Made by a program: the position numbers and the translations under genes. The notes under the pieces are model-generated. The model was not told where the DNA came from. It ran no database searches and worked only from the letters and a program-made list of their open reading frames with translations. Shown one piece after another: positions 42,061 through 54,176 of a DNA stretch of 64,000 bases (its first letter is position 1; each line of letters begins with the position of its first letter). This DNA comes from Rotaria sordida (Eukaryota; Rotifera; Eurotatoria; Philodinida; Philodinidae), in assembly GCA_905250125.1 (NCBI GenBank), contig CAJNOL010001017.1, forward strand, positions 21,227 to 85,226, given 5' to 3'.

Positions 42061-42755
42061 ATGAATCGATTTGCAGTAAGTGTATCTATATGAATCTTTT
42101 ATCATATTAATATTTATTTTGTAGCAATCATTGATTAAAACAACTTTATTTCAATTTAAAAATGTAAATTTAATTGGACGTCAAAGTTTAGCTTTTATTT
42201 CAACAACTAATGATGATAAAACAAAGAAATTATTTGATTTAATTAAAGATATTCGTTATGCTATGATGTAAATTATAATTGATTTTAATAATAAATTTAT
42301 TTCTATAAAAATATTTTAGTACAACAATTGAATCAGATAAGAGTCTTCGTTCACGGCCAATGGCAAGTCGTCAAGCCGAAACTTGGGATGGTACATTATG
42401 GTTTTTTACTAAACAATCTTCTCCTAAAGTTAAAGAAGTTAAACAAAATCTTGATCAAGTTAATGTATCTTATGGAGATCCAAATAAAATGTCATTTGTT
42501 TCTGTTAGTGGTAAAGCTGAATTTGTTGATGATAAAGCTAAATTAAAAGAACTTTGGTCATCTTATTTAAAAGTATTTTTTCCTCAAGGATTAGATGATC
42601 CAGATTTAATATTAATGAAAGTAACAGCTAATTATGGTGAATATTGGGATTCACCCAGTAGTAAAATGGTACAATTATATTCAATGGCTAAAGCCGCAGT
42701 AACTAAAAATCCTCAAGCTCTAGGTGAAAATGAAAAAATTGATATTCAGAAGTAA
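42061..42755 (+). CDS. General stress protein 26-like, pyridoxamine phosphate oxidase fold
   Basis: Exons 42061-42075, 42125-42267 and 42320-42755 give 197 aa. The body matches bacterial general-stress-protein-26/PNPOx-like proteins: RPMASRQAETWDGTLWFFT, PNKMSFVSVSGKAEFV and LKELWSSYLKVFFPQGLDDP, then LMKVTANYGEYWDSP. These fold as a split beta-barrel that binds flavin or related cofactors; the reaction is generally unknown. The N-terminus (MNRFAQSLIKTTLFQF) is basic and amphipathic and may target mitochondria. This family is mainly bacterial as far as I recall, so horizontal acquisition followed by intron gain is a reasonable inference, not proof. The next gene starts only 136 bp downstream on the same strand. 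Confidence 0.82.
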
Positions 42756-42891
42756 AATTAATATTGGTTTTTTTTAATCTCGCCATAGTTTTGTATGTTT
42801 TGTGTTTTTGTTATGTAAACAAGCTAATGAAAAATAAAGATTGAAAGTAGTGTGATAGCATAATTAATTTGAAATCAGCTGTTTGAAAGAT

Positions 42892-44232
42892 ATGAATACT
42901 GATGAAACAAGTAAATCATTAACAGTTACAACAAATTCATCGTCTGAAATAAAACATATGAATATCGAAGATTTAAAAACAAGTTTTATCGGTAAAACAT
43001 CGGAATATATAAATACTATGTTAAATACTGTACTTGATGACCCCGTATTACTTCGTGTAGCTATAAGGTGTTTTTTTTTGTAGAAAACTTCTTGAAAATT
43101 CAAGAAAATAAAAATCTTTCATATGTTTTAGACGATGTCGTCTTGATTGTGCAGAAGCTGAACGTCGTATAACTAAATTAAAAGAAGATAATAAGGAATA
43201 TGTTCCTAAAAATGAATATCTTGCTCTTCAACAAACATATGATGAACTTGTTAAAGCATCGGAACAATTAAAACAAAATTTTCGTAATGCTAAAGTTGAA
43301 TATAAGTATATATTTAATTTCAAAACAAGAAAAAAAGAATAACAATAATAATTTAACTTTTTTCAACAATAGTGCATTGAAAGAAGCACTTGAATATTTA
43401 ATTAAAGATCGAGATAAATATTTTACATTATGTGAAACTTATCGTGCTACTTTAACTCCTAGGTTTATAAAATCAAAAAAAAAACATATTTGAAGTAAAA
43501 TATAAATATTTAGACCAAAATGGGAACGATGTGCATCAATAATTGAAGGTGGAATAGAACATTGGAATGAATTATCTATTGGAAAAACAAGTAATGAACT
43601 TGTAGATATTTTACTGAATGAAATTATTGGTGGCAATGATATTGTATATAAAAAAAAAACTTTTCTTGTGCTAAAATTTTTTTTTTCCTTTGAATATACA
43701 TATAGTATAATAATGTTGTAAATTTTATTGGTCTTGGTCTTGATCCAACAATACCAAAATTTCTTCAAACAACATCGAATATTCGTAATCGACATTTTAT
43801 GCAAAGAGATATTTCTCTTTTAATTGAAGATATATGGAAAAAAGTTTGTTGTTTTGTTTTTTTTTTAATAAATACATTAGAAATTCAATTATTTTAATTA
43901 TTATAGAAGATTGAATATGACTTGGAACAAGAATCTACAACAACTTCAAAACAAAATATTAAAATATCTCTTGTTGATTTTGTACATATTTATTTGAAAC
44001 AACGTTTTCCTGATGATGAACTTTTACAATTAGAATGGGGATATAATCTAGTAGCAGGTTGTCGACGATTTAAATCATCTCCTGATATAAGCAATTTTTG
44101 GAGTGTACTTCTAGGACAGGTTAGATTTTCAATCATAAATACAGTTAATAAATTTAAATATTTATTTAGACTGATGAAGAAGTTTATCATCAAAAACGTA
44201 TTTCTTTCACCAATGAAAAACAAAATTCATAA
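42892..44232 (+). CDS. TSNAXIP1-like coiled-coil protein
   Basis: Seven exons (42892-43067, 43132-43305, 43373-43462, 43514-43643, 43706-43843, 43907-44119, 44170-44232) assemble in frame to 327 aa. A helical, Lys/Glu-rich region (AEAERRITKLKEDNKEY) is followed by a globular stretch: FIGLGLDPTIPKFLQTTSNI, RDISLLIEDIWKKK and FVHIYLKQRFPDDE. The pattern recalls translin-associated factor X-interacting protein 1, a testis/cilium-associated protein. I base this on memory of the family only. No enzyme motif is visible. The short distance to the preceding gene could mean co-transcription. Confidence 0.6.
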
Positions 44233-46419
44233 TAGAAATCGTGATTAGAAAACTCGAAAATTTCTGACAATTATTGGCAAAAGAAAAAAAAAGATTTACT
44301 GCTGTACATGTATACTGTAAAACGAAAGATATTGTTCATTGTTATGAATAGAGGACAGTCCTCAGAACTATTCAGCATTGATCTTTTAAACTGATCCTTA
44401 AAATCAATAGGTAAATGCATACTTCATCACAGGTTAATTGCTCAAGTAATTTGAATATTGATATCAATAAGATTGAAAAAGGAAAGAGAATCATTGAATG
44501 ATTAAATTATTAACAGAAATACAGGGTGTTCCAAAAGTTCGAATGGAAAACAAACTTTTCGATAACTCCTCAGCAATTCGAGGGATTTAAATTTTTTTTT
44601 CTTACAATTTGATCTCGTATTTCAGATAAAATGTCCGTGTCTATAGAAATCAGAATTAAAATAGTTTCACAAATGACCGAATTCGAGTCAGCTAAGCTAC
44701 AAATCAAATCTATCACGTTCTGGAAAATTTACAGCAATTACTGAAGAAAAAATCAATGAAGTTAAGGATGCTCGTGAAAATGAGCCAGAATCAAGTATTC
44801 GATGGATTGCACAAACTTGTTTATTACCATAAACAACAATATATCGGATGATGACGAAACATTCGAACACTTATTACCCGAATGTTCTTAGCATATACAT
44901 GACACAATGAAAAATACGATGCAGATATAAATAAGACCTTTATACAGTAATTTGTAATAACTACGACAATAATGATAACTCGATAAATTAAATCAAGCAT
45001 TTTTCAGCATAATATGCAACACATTTTCGATTTCAAGTCTTGAGTAAATTTAAATTGTTACTATTTTCTGACAATAATCATTTCTATATCCGAAGCATTG
45101 AACTAAAGATATCATTTTATTACTCGAACAAGCAAACTCTTTCTACAATTCACACAATATTAAATCTAAAATCTCGATATTGACTGGTTGTTATTTTTTT
45201 TTCAGTGACGAACACTTGAAATTAATGTGCATCAGAGTTGTAAGCCTGGCCTAATCTGCCCATTTAGTATTAAACCGGGTTAATAGATCAGGTTCGGCCA
45301 AAGTTGTTAACTTGTGTGTGATATAATATTATTTTTCCTAGTATAACTCAAAACATAAGATGGTTCCATAAGCTTATGATTTTTGTAGAATGTGTGTCAT
45401 CCCTACAAATACAGTCATCCACATTTTGACTTCTTTGTTGTATGCCTTATCATATATTGTTTTTTCATCATAATTGATTTTTTTCAGATTATACGAAACA
45501 ATGCTGAAATGTTCAAAAACATTTTGATAAATTCAACGTATTACTTGTATAAAAAATATTTTTGATGATTTATATCTTTGTTTTAATTCACTATTTCGTA
45601 CAAGAATTTGTCATTAGACTATCTTCATGAAAATACATCAAGCATATAAATGAAACTAGAATGATACATTATAAAACTTAGTGGATTTAAAAAACCGAAA
45701 ATATCAGTCGATTTGATTTGTCCTACATCCCGGACCAGACCGGAAAAAAGTGATCTGTTGACAGCTTTAATGTGAATTTACCGATATTTTTATAATCAAC
45801 GTTGCTAATAGATAATCCAAAATGTTTTAGTACACATTGTTTAATCCACAGCAATATGTACATGTACATTTTTTTTTACCATAAGCAGAGTAGATCAAAA
45901 TGTACACTAACGAAATTTTTGTAATAAGATATTAAACGATAAAGGAAGACAAATTTCATTTCTTTTATCGTTTGACAAAAAAATATCTATAAGCAATAAA
46001 AGAACACGATATGCGAAAAAGACACATTTTTTTTCCTTGATTTGTCCTAACTTTATTGAAGTAACATTGGAGAACAGAACAAAAAAGTAAAGTATGCTGA
46101 AAGAATTCCTATTAAAAGTTCGTCTTGGAAAAGAAAACGTAATTTAATCAACTATGTATACTACATATGCTCTGCTTTCTGAGCAAATTGTGAAATATGA
46201 GTGGTATCTTACTTGTGCTTGGTGCATTTGTCATTAGAAATACTGCTGATTTTATTAATATTCAGCGCCCTCTTGTGTTCAATAAATATCCAAATCTGAT
46301 TGGTTCTGATAACATTCTGCTATAGAATAGAATAAAAAGCTTTCACACATACACACACATACAACATTTTTAATGAAATTTGTTTCTATTAAACAAACGA
46401 GATAAAATTCTCGTTAGAA
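44233..46419. other. Intergenic with transposon remnant
   Basis: No complete gene. Near its left end is a decayed transposase fragment (44524-44885). Short patches of higher GC at about 45245-45305 and 45715-45755 look like fragments of unknown repeats. Confidence 0.5.
44524..44885 (+). mobile_element. Remnant of a mariner/IS630-type DNA transposon
   Basis: It begins with a terminal-like gggtgttccaaaagttcg. An ATG at about 44630 opens a short transposase N-terminus (MSVSIEIRIKIVSQMTEFES). After an internal loss that shifts the frame, the helix-turn-helix part resumes (SRSGKFTAITEEKINEV, ENEPESSIRWIAQT). Stops follow and no DDE catalytic part is present. It is an inactive, internally deleted copy. 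Confidence 0.6.
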
Positions 46420-47556
46420 ATGTCTCGATTTCATCAGCAATCAACGTAAGTTTTTATTTATGATTTCAAAAAAATTTTTTTTTCTTAACTTAATATTTTT
46501 TTTCTTCAAGAATTGATCCACGTAAACCACGCTGTCGTCAATGTGATACGATGACATCCGTTTATTGGCGTGTACCAGCTCGTGATCTTCTACTATGTAA
46601 TAACTGTTTTTTAAATGATTCAAAAAGTTCGAATCAATTTTGTAAATTAAAACGTATCGATACAAATATTGAAGATTTAACAACATTTGAAAATCGTTTT
46701 CATTTTTCAACACAAATAAATAAAGATGAACAATTAGTATCATCATCATCATCATCAACTTCTTCATCAATTATAACAAAATCAAAACGATCAAGAATTA
46801 TTGAACCAATTAAATCTCAAATACCAATTAAAATTTCTACAAGACAACAGCCATCATTTCGTTCAAATAGAAAAACTCTTGCATTTAAATCAAAAAAAGT
46901 AATATAAAGTAAATAAAAAAATAATAAATAAAAACCTTCAAATTTTTATTTTAGCCTGAAAAATGTTTATCTCAGTCAACAACATTCAAACTATCAGATG
47001 TTTTATATTCAAAAGTAAAATAAAAAAAAAAACATTTAAATATAAATCTCGTTTATTTTTTGATTTTAAATAGGGACGTCGTTTTGAAGTTGGTGATATT
47101 GTATATTTAATTGATGCGAATCTCTCATGTTTTTATGCTCAAATTCGTGCTTTATTTCAAGATGAACATGTAAATGCATTTGCTTTTCTAACATGGTTAT
47201 TACCAACATCACTAAAAGCATCAACAAATAATTTTCATTTTGATCCAAATGCTTATTCAATAGGTAAAAAAAAAATTTCTTTTTTTTGTTTAATTTTAAA
47301 ATTATTGTTTTGATTCTTTTTTTTTGTTCTTCTTTTTAAAGGACCTAATGAAGAATATCCACGTTCATTAAATTCCCTTTCATTTGTTTGTCATGCACCA
47401 TCTGATTATTATCAAGTTAAAACATATCCACAATCAATGACAACAGATAATAAACGTTCATTTAATTATATTTGGACACAAGTTTATGATAATAATAGTA
47501 ATGAAAATGATTATTCGTCAACACCAACAGCAATTAAACGACGACGATTTGTTTAA
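46420..47556 (+). CDS. gatad1: GATA zinc finger domain-containing protein 1
   Basis: Exons 46420-46445, 46511-46898, 46955-47014, 47074-47263 and 47342-47556 give 292 aa. The N-terminal finger CRQCDTMTSVYWRV ... LLCNNC has the C-x2-C ... C-x2-C pattern of GATAD1. A Ser/Lys/Arg-rich linker follows. The C-terminal half matches the BAH-like part of GATAD1: EVGDIVYLIDANLSCFYAQI, TWLLPT, FDPNAYSIGPNEEYPR and FVCHAPSDYY, then YIWTQV. In vertebrates GATAD1 reads H3K4me3 in a complex with EMSY, KDM5A and SIN3. Length is close to the vertebrate protein (about 270 aa). The next gene starts 135 bp downstream. Confidence 0.88.
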
Positions 47557-47641
47557 ATTTTGTTCTCTATTTTTTTTTTCATCTCTCATTACAAAAAAAT
47601 ATACTGTTCATCAAATCTGTGTTTTTTTTTGTTGTTGTTTA

Positions 47642-47646
47642 TAGGA
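47642..47646 (+). promoter_or_regulatory. Candidate trans-splice acceptor before M29 gene
   Basis: The 135 bp between GATAD1 and the peptidase gene contain a T-rich tract ending in tttatag, about 48 bp before the peptidase ATG. There is no matching donor in the spacer. It could accept a spliced leader if the two genes form an operon-like unit. Inference only. Confidence 0.3.
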
Positions 47647-47691
47647 AAAAGAGTATATAATAGATCGACTTTCTTGTTGTAGAAAATCAAA

Positions 47692-48967
47692 ATGGTGACA
47701 GAAACAGAATCACCATTAATTACTTCGAATTATAAACCAACAAAAGAATTATCAAATGAAGGTGCAGATTTAGTTGATCGAGCAAAAACCTATATTCGAG
47801 CTATTTTACATGATTCACTTCATATTCAACCATCGGAACGTGTTTATATATTATATGATGAAGATGTTGAATTAACACAAATACTAACAGCTGCTTATGC
47901 AGATATAGCTAATGAACATACAAATATTGACTTTACAAATTTTAATCAGCATACAGCTGATGATATATTAGCTCATTTAGCAACACTAAAAGCAAATGAT
48001 TGTGTTATTCTTATTCAATCTCAACAATTTCGTTTAAATGAATATCGGATACGTCTTGAATTATTTAAACGAAATATTAAAACTATTGAACATCTTCATT
48101 TAAATATTATTAAACCTGAAGAATATAAAAATTATGTTGAATCATTAGCTTTTTCACCTGTTAAATATCGTGATCTTGCTTTACGTATTAAAGATAAATT
48201 AGATAAATGTCAAAAAGTTCTAGTAAGTTTTTTTTTTAATTCAAGAAAATAATCTAATCTAAAGATCATTTCATAGGTTGAATGTCAAGATGGTAGTCAA
48301 TGTGAATATACGGGTGGTATGAATGATTGTAAATTAAATATTGGTGACTATAAAGGTATGTCAGGAATTGGTGGTACATATCCAATTGGGTAAGAATCTT
48401 TGTAGAATAATTTTGTTTGAATTATTATTTTTTAAACATATTTAGAGAAGTATTTACTGAATCACGTGATTTATCGAAAGTAAATGGACAAATGTCTATT
48501 TGGGCATATCCATCGTTAGCTAAAACTTTGGAAATACCACCTGAACCAATTGTATTAACAATCAAAAATGGTCTTATAGAGTTTGATCCTGAAAATGGTA
48601 TCTATCCAAAAAATTCAACTGAAACATTTAATCAATTATTAACACTTATTCGAGATGGTGAAGGTGAAATTTGTGTTCGTGAATTTGGTTTAGGATTAAA
48701 TGAAGGTATTCATTTATTCTATTTTAAATTTAACTAAATATATTTTATTTAGGTATGGGAAAATCAGCAATAGTAACAGATATTTCTGCATTTGAACGTC
48801 AACATGGTATGCATATAAGTCTTGGAAAAAAACATAATGTTTATAAAACCAGTGCTATTAAAACAAAACAAACACGATTTCATATTGATGTTTTTATTGA
48901 TCTTAAAAATATAACTATACTTGATGATAATACATGTTTATTTGATGATGGAAAATATCTTGTTTAG
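47692..48967 (+). CDS. M29 (aminopeptidase T)-like metallopeptidase
   Basis: Exons 47692-48222, 48277-48389, 48446-48705 and 48753-48967 give 372 aa. The C-terminal half shows features of M29 aminopeptidases: GGTYPIGEVFTESRDLSKVN with a candidate metal-binding Glu, REFGLGLNEGMGK, ERQHGMHISLGKKHN and a His in TRFHIDVFID. These residues would hold a two-metal centre that removes N-terminal amino acids. The N-terminal half (VDRAKTYIRAIL) is more divergent. The family is mainly bacterial and archaeal in my knowledge, so transfer is possible. An alternative is a catalytically altered homologue used in natural-product pathways. No signal peptide, so probably cytoplasmic. Confidence 0.65.
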
Positions 48968-49597
48968 AGCTTTTGTTGTTTTCATATTACGTAGGAAATT
49001 ATTTTTATTGTTAAAATCGATCATATGTTTTCTCGTGATCGTTAAAACTAAATAAACATCTATGATATTAGTTTTCAACAATTATTTAATTTCTTTTTTA
49101 ATACAATAGAAATAGGAGAACAAATCTAATTCATCGTGTGATCTATAAAGTAATGTTTGATTTTGTATTTAATGTTTTTTAAATTTATGAAACATGTTTT
49201 ATTACTGGAAGAATTATTTCCATAACATTCTGATATTTATTTTAATGAAATTTTTTTGATCAATATTACAGACAAGTGTAGTTGGTATTTTCTTTTACGA
49301 AATTTTTTGTACAAAAAGTTACGTTATATGATGTTATACATGCGTTCTTTTATCACTCTTATATGTTGGATTTTTTAAACATAAGTCATGCGTGTTGGAA
49401 ATTCCCTATATTTTCTTACATTCGATTGTTATTGGTAGTTTTTTTCTGCTTCCTTATTATGCATAAAATCTATTCTCTTCTTACAAAAAGTATAGATCAG
49501 TGGTATGATTTAAAATAATCATATATCTATTTATCAAACACTTTTAAAAGATATAATAATCTTGCTATAAAGAATAGAATTCAAATTAATCATTATT
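48968..49597. other. Intergenic, nothing recognised
   Basis: AT-rich sequence; polyadenylation signals of the preceding gene (aataaa) occur near 49051. A frame at 49282-49518 is hydrophobic and low in complexity, and is not supported. Confidence 0.5.
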
Positions 49598-50125
49598 ATG
49601 TCAGAAACAAAACGACAACAATTTTCCGTTGGTGATGAATATTATGGCGAATTCAATGATGTTGGAGAACGACATGGTTATGGTGTATATAAATGGTCGA
49701 ATGGTAGTATCTATCTTGGTCAATGGTTAAATAATACATGTACAGGTGAAGGTATTTATCGAGCCAGTAATGGAGATATCTATCGTGGTCAATTTATTAT
49801 TGGTTTGCTTTATGATCAAGGATCACGACCATCATTTGATGGTCATCAGTATATTGGAGATTATTTATTTGGTCGAAGTGAAGGTGAAGGAACTTATATC
49901 TGGCCAAATGGAGATCAATATGTTGGATTTTGAATAAATAATGATCGTATAGGTACAGGTGTGTATACATGGGCAAATGGTGATCGATATGAAGGTGAAT
50001 TTTTATGTGGAAAATTGCATGGAAATGGTATTTTTTATTCTTCTGATGGAACAAAACTCGAAGGACAATGGATACATGGAGAATGTGTTAAGACTTTTTT
50101 TTACTGTATAGATTTTGTTCTGTAA
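49598..50125 (+). CDS. MORN-repeat protein interrupted by an in-frame TGA
   Basis: MORN repeats (about 23 aa each) bind membranes or organise ciliary/cytoskeletal complexes. From ATG 49598 the frame encodes repeats such as YYGEFNDVGERHGYGVYKW, YLGQWLNNTCTGEG, YRGQF and YIGDYLFGRSEGEGTYIW. At 49931-49933 a TGA falls exactly where a MORN repeat normally has Trp after YVGF. The same frame then continues with INNDRIGTGVYTWANGDRYE and EGQWIHGE to a TAA at 50123-50125. So either TGG mutated to TGA (truncated protein or young pseudogene), or TGA is read through. No introns are present, unlike most genes here. A large foldback starts about 65 bp after the second stop. Confidence 0.75.
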
Positions 50126-50190
50126 TAGTTTTCAAATATTTATAGTTAATAAAAAAAAAAGAAATGTTATTTTGCAGATAATTCACAACT

Positions 50191-50835
50191 TATAGTAGCA
50201 GACAAAAGTTTAGAGCAGCTATACTTTTAATTTTTCTTCTTGATGGTAATGACTAGCAAGAATTTGAAAAAAAAACAGTTGTGCAGCTGAAAAGATTCTC
50301 TATCAAGGGTGATAGGCTTGAAGATTTCAGCAAAACTGCTTAGATGGACGTGTGCGAAAAACTAAGACTTCCAAAACCAGCTTGCTGGCTTGCATTCGAA
50401 ATTTTTAAGACAAGATTCTGAGCAAAATGACATGTCTCTATGACCTTCCTTTATCAAACTGCATTCAATTTACAGAGAGTTCAAGAAGCATTGTTCTCTT
50501 TTTTTCTATTGAGACTTTCAATACTTCTGTCATGTTTGACGCTGTGGATGCTTCGGTAAATTGAATGTAGTTCGACGAAGGAAGATCATAGAGACATATC
50601 ATTTTACTCAGAATCTTTTTCCAACAGATTCAAATGGACGTTAGAAAACTGATTTTGGGGTCTCGATTTTTCGCATACTCTCATTCAAGTAGTTTTGCTG
50701 AAGTCTTTAGACCTACCAATCCTAATAGAGAATCCTTTCAGCTATACAATTATTTTTTTCAGATTCTTACTAGCTATTACCATCGAGAAGAAAATTTAAA
50801 AATCCACCTGCTCTAAACTTTTGTTCGGCACTATA
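50191..50835. repeat. Foldback element after the MORN gene
   Basis: Arms of about 300 bp around a centre near 50515. The outer ends gacaaaagtttagagcag and ctgctctaaacttttgttc pair. Inner parts pair too (gacatgtctctatgaccttc / gatcatagagacatatc). The element fills nearly all of the spacer between the MORN gene and the 3' end of the receptor gene on the opposite strand. Confidence 0.85.
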
Positions 50836-50987
50836 CATATAGATTGTTTTGTTTAATTTAGATAAAAAATGTTCTATTATTATTTCATTTCATCACACAA
50901 ATAAAGACAATAACAAAAAAAAAATATTAAAACATGGCAAGATAAGAAGAAAACAAAATTCGCCTCAAATCTCATTTCTCCTTCTTA

Positions 50988-53049
50988 TCAGACTAGTGTT
51001 TCCGGATTAGATATAGTATTTAAATTTTCATTATTATGAGTTCTTGTTGGATATAGTTCTTCATTATGTTCATAATGGCATGTACATTGTGATGGTTGTT
51101 GTTGTTGTTGTTGTTGTCGACGAAGTGTAGCTGCTAATCGTTGATATGGACAATGTCCATCTTGTATGGTTTCATAAATATGTTGAGAATCAAACAATGG
51201 TTGAGGAGGATAAAAAGTTTGTACTGGTGTACTAAAATGACAACGAATAGGTGCCGGTGGAAAATGAATCATTCGATTATAAGCAGTATTCGGAGAAGAA
51301 AATGTTGGCCGATATTGCATATAAATTGAATGATTATCAGATAATTTTTCTTTATTATATGATCCTTGTAATGTCATGGATTCTTGAGGATCTTCATATG
51401 GACCTGTTGTTGTCGTTGTTGATGTTGATGGTGTTGTATCTAAATGTTGTGAATTTGGTTGAAAAATATATCTTGTTGATAATGTTTGTTGTTTTTGTGT
51501 ATCAAGTGATGTTAAAACTGGTGTTTCACCATATGTTATCGATGATGATGACGATGATGTTGATGTTGATGAACGTATTGAACAAAAAAATGGTCGAGTG
51601 GTACAATTAGTTTTTGAATTAATATTGTCTTTTGGTCGTCGTTGTCTCCAACAAAGTATAATTAAAATAAGATTTAATAATAAAAGAATAACAACAAAGA
51701 CTATAGTTAATATAAGAATATATGAAAGTGTATGACGACGTTTATTAGTATTATTATTATGATTTAAACTAGATGATTCAGTCAGCGGAATAGGAGAAGT
51801 TGATATTGAATAATGAATTGCTGTTGTTGTTGTGGTTATTGTTGTAATTGTTGTTGTAGTTGTTGTTGTTGTTGTTGTTGTTGTAGAAGTCAATTCAACT
51901 AGATTATTACATGATACTTGTAATGGTTGTTCACTATTAACTGTTAACCAAAAACCTTTTCTTGTAATAACATCATTTGTTTTAAATATTAATTGAAATG
52001 ATGAATTAAAAATAATCGATGATGATAAAAAATTATTTTCATCAATAGTTGAACCACAATATGATCGATTATCAATTTGTAAATTATCACGTGAACATAT
52101 ATTTATTTCATCACGTTCTTCAAGGTAGAAATCAAGAAATTTTATATGAGATTTTTTTGCATTTATTTCACATGAACAATTTAATGAATTTTCATATTCA
52201 TATGGATAATTTGGACTACGAAGAAATAAACGATGTTCGTTATTTAATGACGTTGATATTAAACGATTATCACAAACAGATATACTTTGACCTTGTAAAC
52301 ATGAATAATCGAGTACCATGTAATCACTGTATTGACTACCTATTATACATAACACAAACAAAAGAAAATAAATAAATAAACATTTTCGTATTCATCATTA
52401 GACATAGACTTTAATATCACTAGAGTCGTGCACGGAGTCAACTAAATTTTTCTATCGAAAATTCACTTTTGAAATATGAACTTTTTTTTTTGAATAGTAC
52501 GTTTTATTTTCAAATATCTACTGCATACTTTGAACCGATCGAGTTATTTTTTTAACGGATCGAACCGACCAGTTTCAAAATTTCGACCGGACCAGATCGG
52601 CAACCAGCGAAATACAGTAAATATCAGAGAAGAAAACTTAATATTCAAAAAAAAATTCATATGTTAAAACTAAATTTTTAGCAAAAAATTTTAGTTGACT
52701 TCATGCAGAATTCTAAATATCACTTACATATATGTAAATATTGTGGATTTAAATCTAGATCGCAAGTAGTAAGTCCATTACATTCCATTCCAATATATGT
52801 TGTCCTTGTTGTACAATCTCCTGGTTGATATGAACAAGTTGGTTTTATTGCTAATGATGAAGTTTTATGTACACCAAATGTTAAATTTCTAACTAAAATA
52901 TAACCATTATTAGCACAAGATAATGTAACTGATGTTTTATCATTATTTATTCGTCGATTATTATTATTTATTGTACAACCACTAATAGTTTCTCCATATA
53001 TTTGTTTAATTTGCCATTGAAATAATAATAAAAATAAATGTAAAATCAT
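50988..53049 (-). CDS. SUEL-type lectin / CUB single-pass membrane receptor
   Basis: Exons 52728-53049 and 50988-52339 give 557 aa. A signal peptide (MILHLFLLLFQWQI) is followed by a cysteine-containing galactose-binding (SUEL) lectin-like domain, ending ICSQYSDYMVLDYSC across the splice. Next is a CUB-like domain (FLRSPNYPYEYENSLNCSCE, FLDFYLEERDEINIC, ..DNLQIDNRSYCG, FQLIFKTND). Then come a long Thr tract (mucin-like stalk), a transmembrane helix (YILILTIVFVVILLLLNLIL) with a basic stop-transfer (CWRQRR), and a cytoplasmic tail with a Gln run and Tyr motifs (HIYETIQDG). The last four residues, ETLV, fit a class I PDZ-binding motif. It is likely a surface recognition or adhesion receptor; ligand unknown. 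The 388 bp intron includes a GC-richer patch (52535-52615). Confidence 0.8.
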
Positions 53050-54145
53050 TTTTTTTTTGTGTTAATCTAAAAATATAATATTCATGATAAAAAAAACAAA
53101 TAATTTAATGTAACACGATAATTATTATTACAAATGGAATTTTTTCACGAAATTATCATTGAAGTACGTGTTCTAGTGTATATTAAACATTTAATAGAAA
53201 TTTGATCTTCTCTTTACTGTATAATAAAGAAGTAACTTTATTCTTCTTATTGCACATATAAAACACTTCAAAACAAACAAAATATCAATTCATTTGGCTT
53301 CAGTTATCCTCTTCTGATAACTTTTTTCTTAGCTCGATAATAAAAACATAATTATGTAATAAAAAAAACTGTTAATGATTAGGATTCTTTTTGCTCTTTC
53401 TCTATGTATTATACATATGATACCACTTAAAAGTGTCTCTGGTTTATGTTCACTTACCTTGTATAAAAATACAATAGTATTTTTATAGATGCATTTACAC
53501 ATATATGTGTGTATATACACAGCTCATTTATGAAGAGTATCGGCGAAAGTGGTTCGTCCCTCAAACCAATCCATCATCTTTCAACATATATGTCAACACT
53601 CCTACGATTCAGTAGTTGATCTCATATGCGTGCGTGAAGGTCGGCGCGGTCCGACTGGAAATGGATAATTGCATATCTTTACTACTATCTCTCCTTCGTC
53701 TGTCCAACAGGAGCCTATAATTTGTGTGTATAAGAATGTATGCTTTTATCCTTGTATGTCTTCGTTCCTTCATATTCTTTTAGTTCTACTAACGTCGTTA
53801 TCCATTAACTCTTGACTATAGTTCCATTATAGGCAAAAAAAAAAAAGATAAAACGAACTGCTGATTGACTCACGACGATTGTGTAGTTGACCCTGAAGCT
53901 GCAGCTGCTCGGTCAATCATTTTTTTTATACTTCTATCTATAATATTATTCTTTGAGACTATACCTCCTGCATAAGAGTATCAAGTAGCAAACGGCATTG
54001 TTCCACGAAGAGAGAAGAAAAAGAAAAACTATAACGTACCGCGCACTCCCAAGACAAATCAATGAAAAGTGAGAGATAATAAAAATGAAAACAATGTTCA
54101 ATACTATAAACAATAGAATGCTATCGACCTTTATTCAAAGTATAC

Positions 54146-54176
<31 letters not shown>

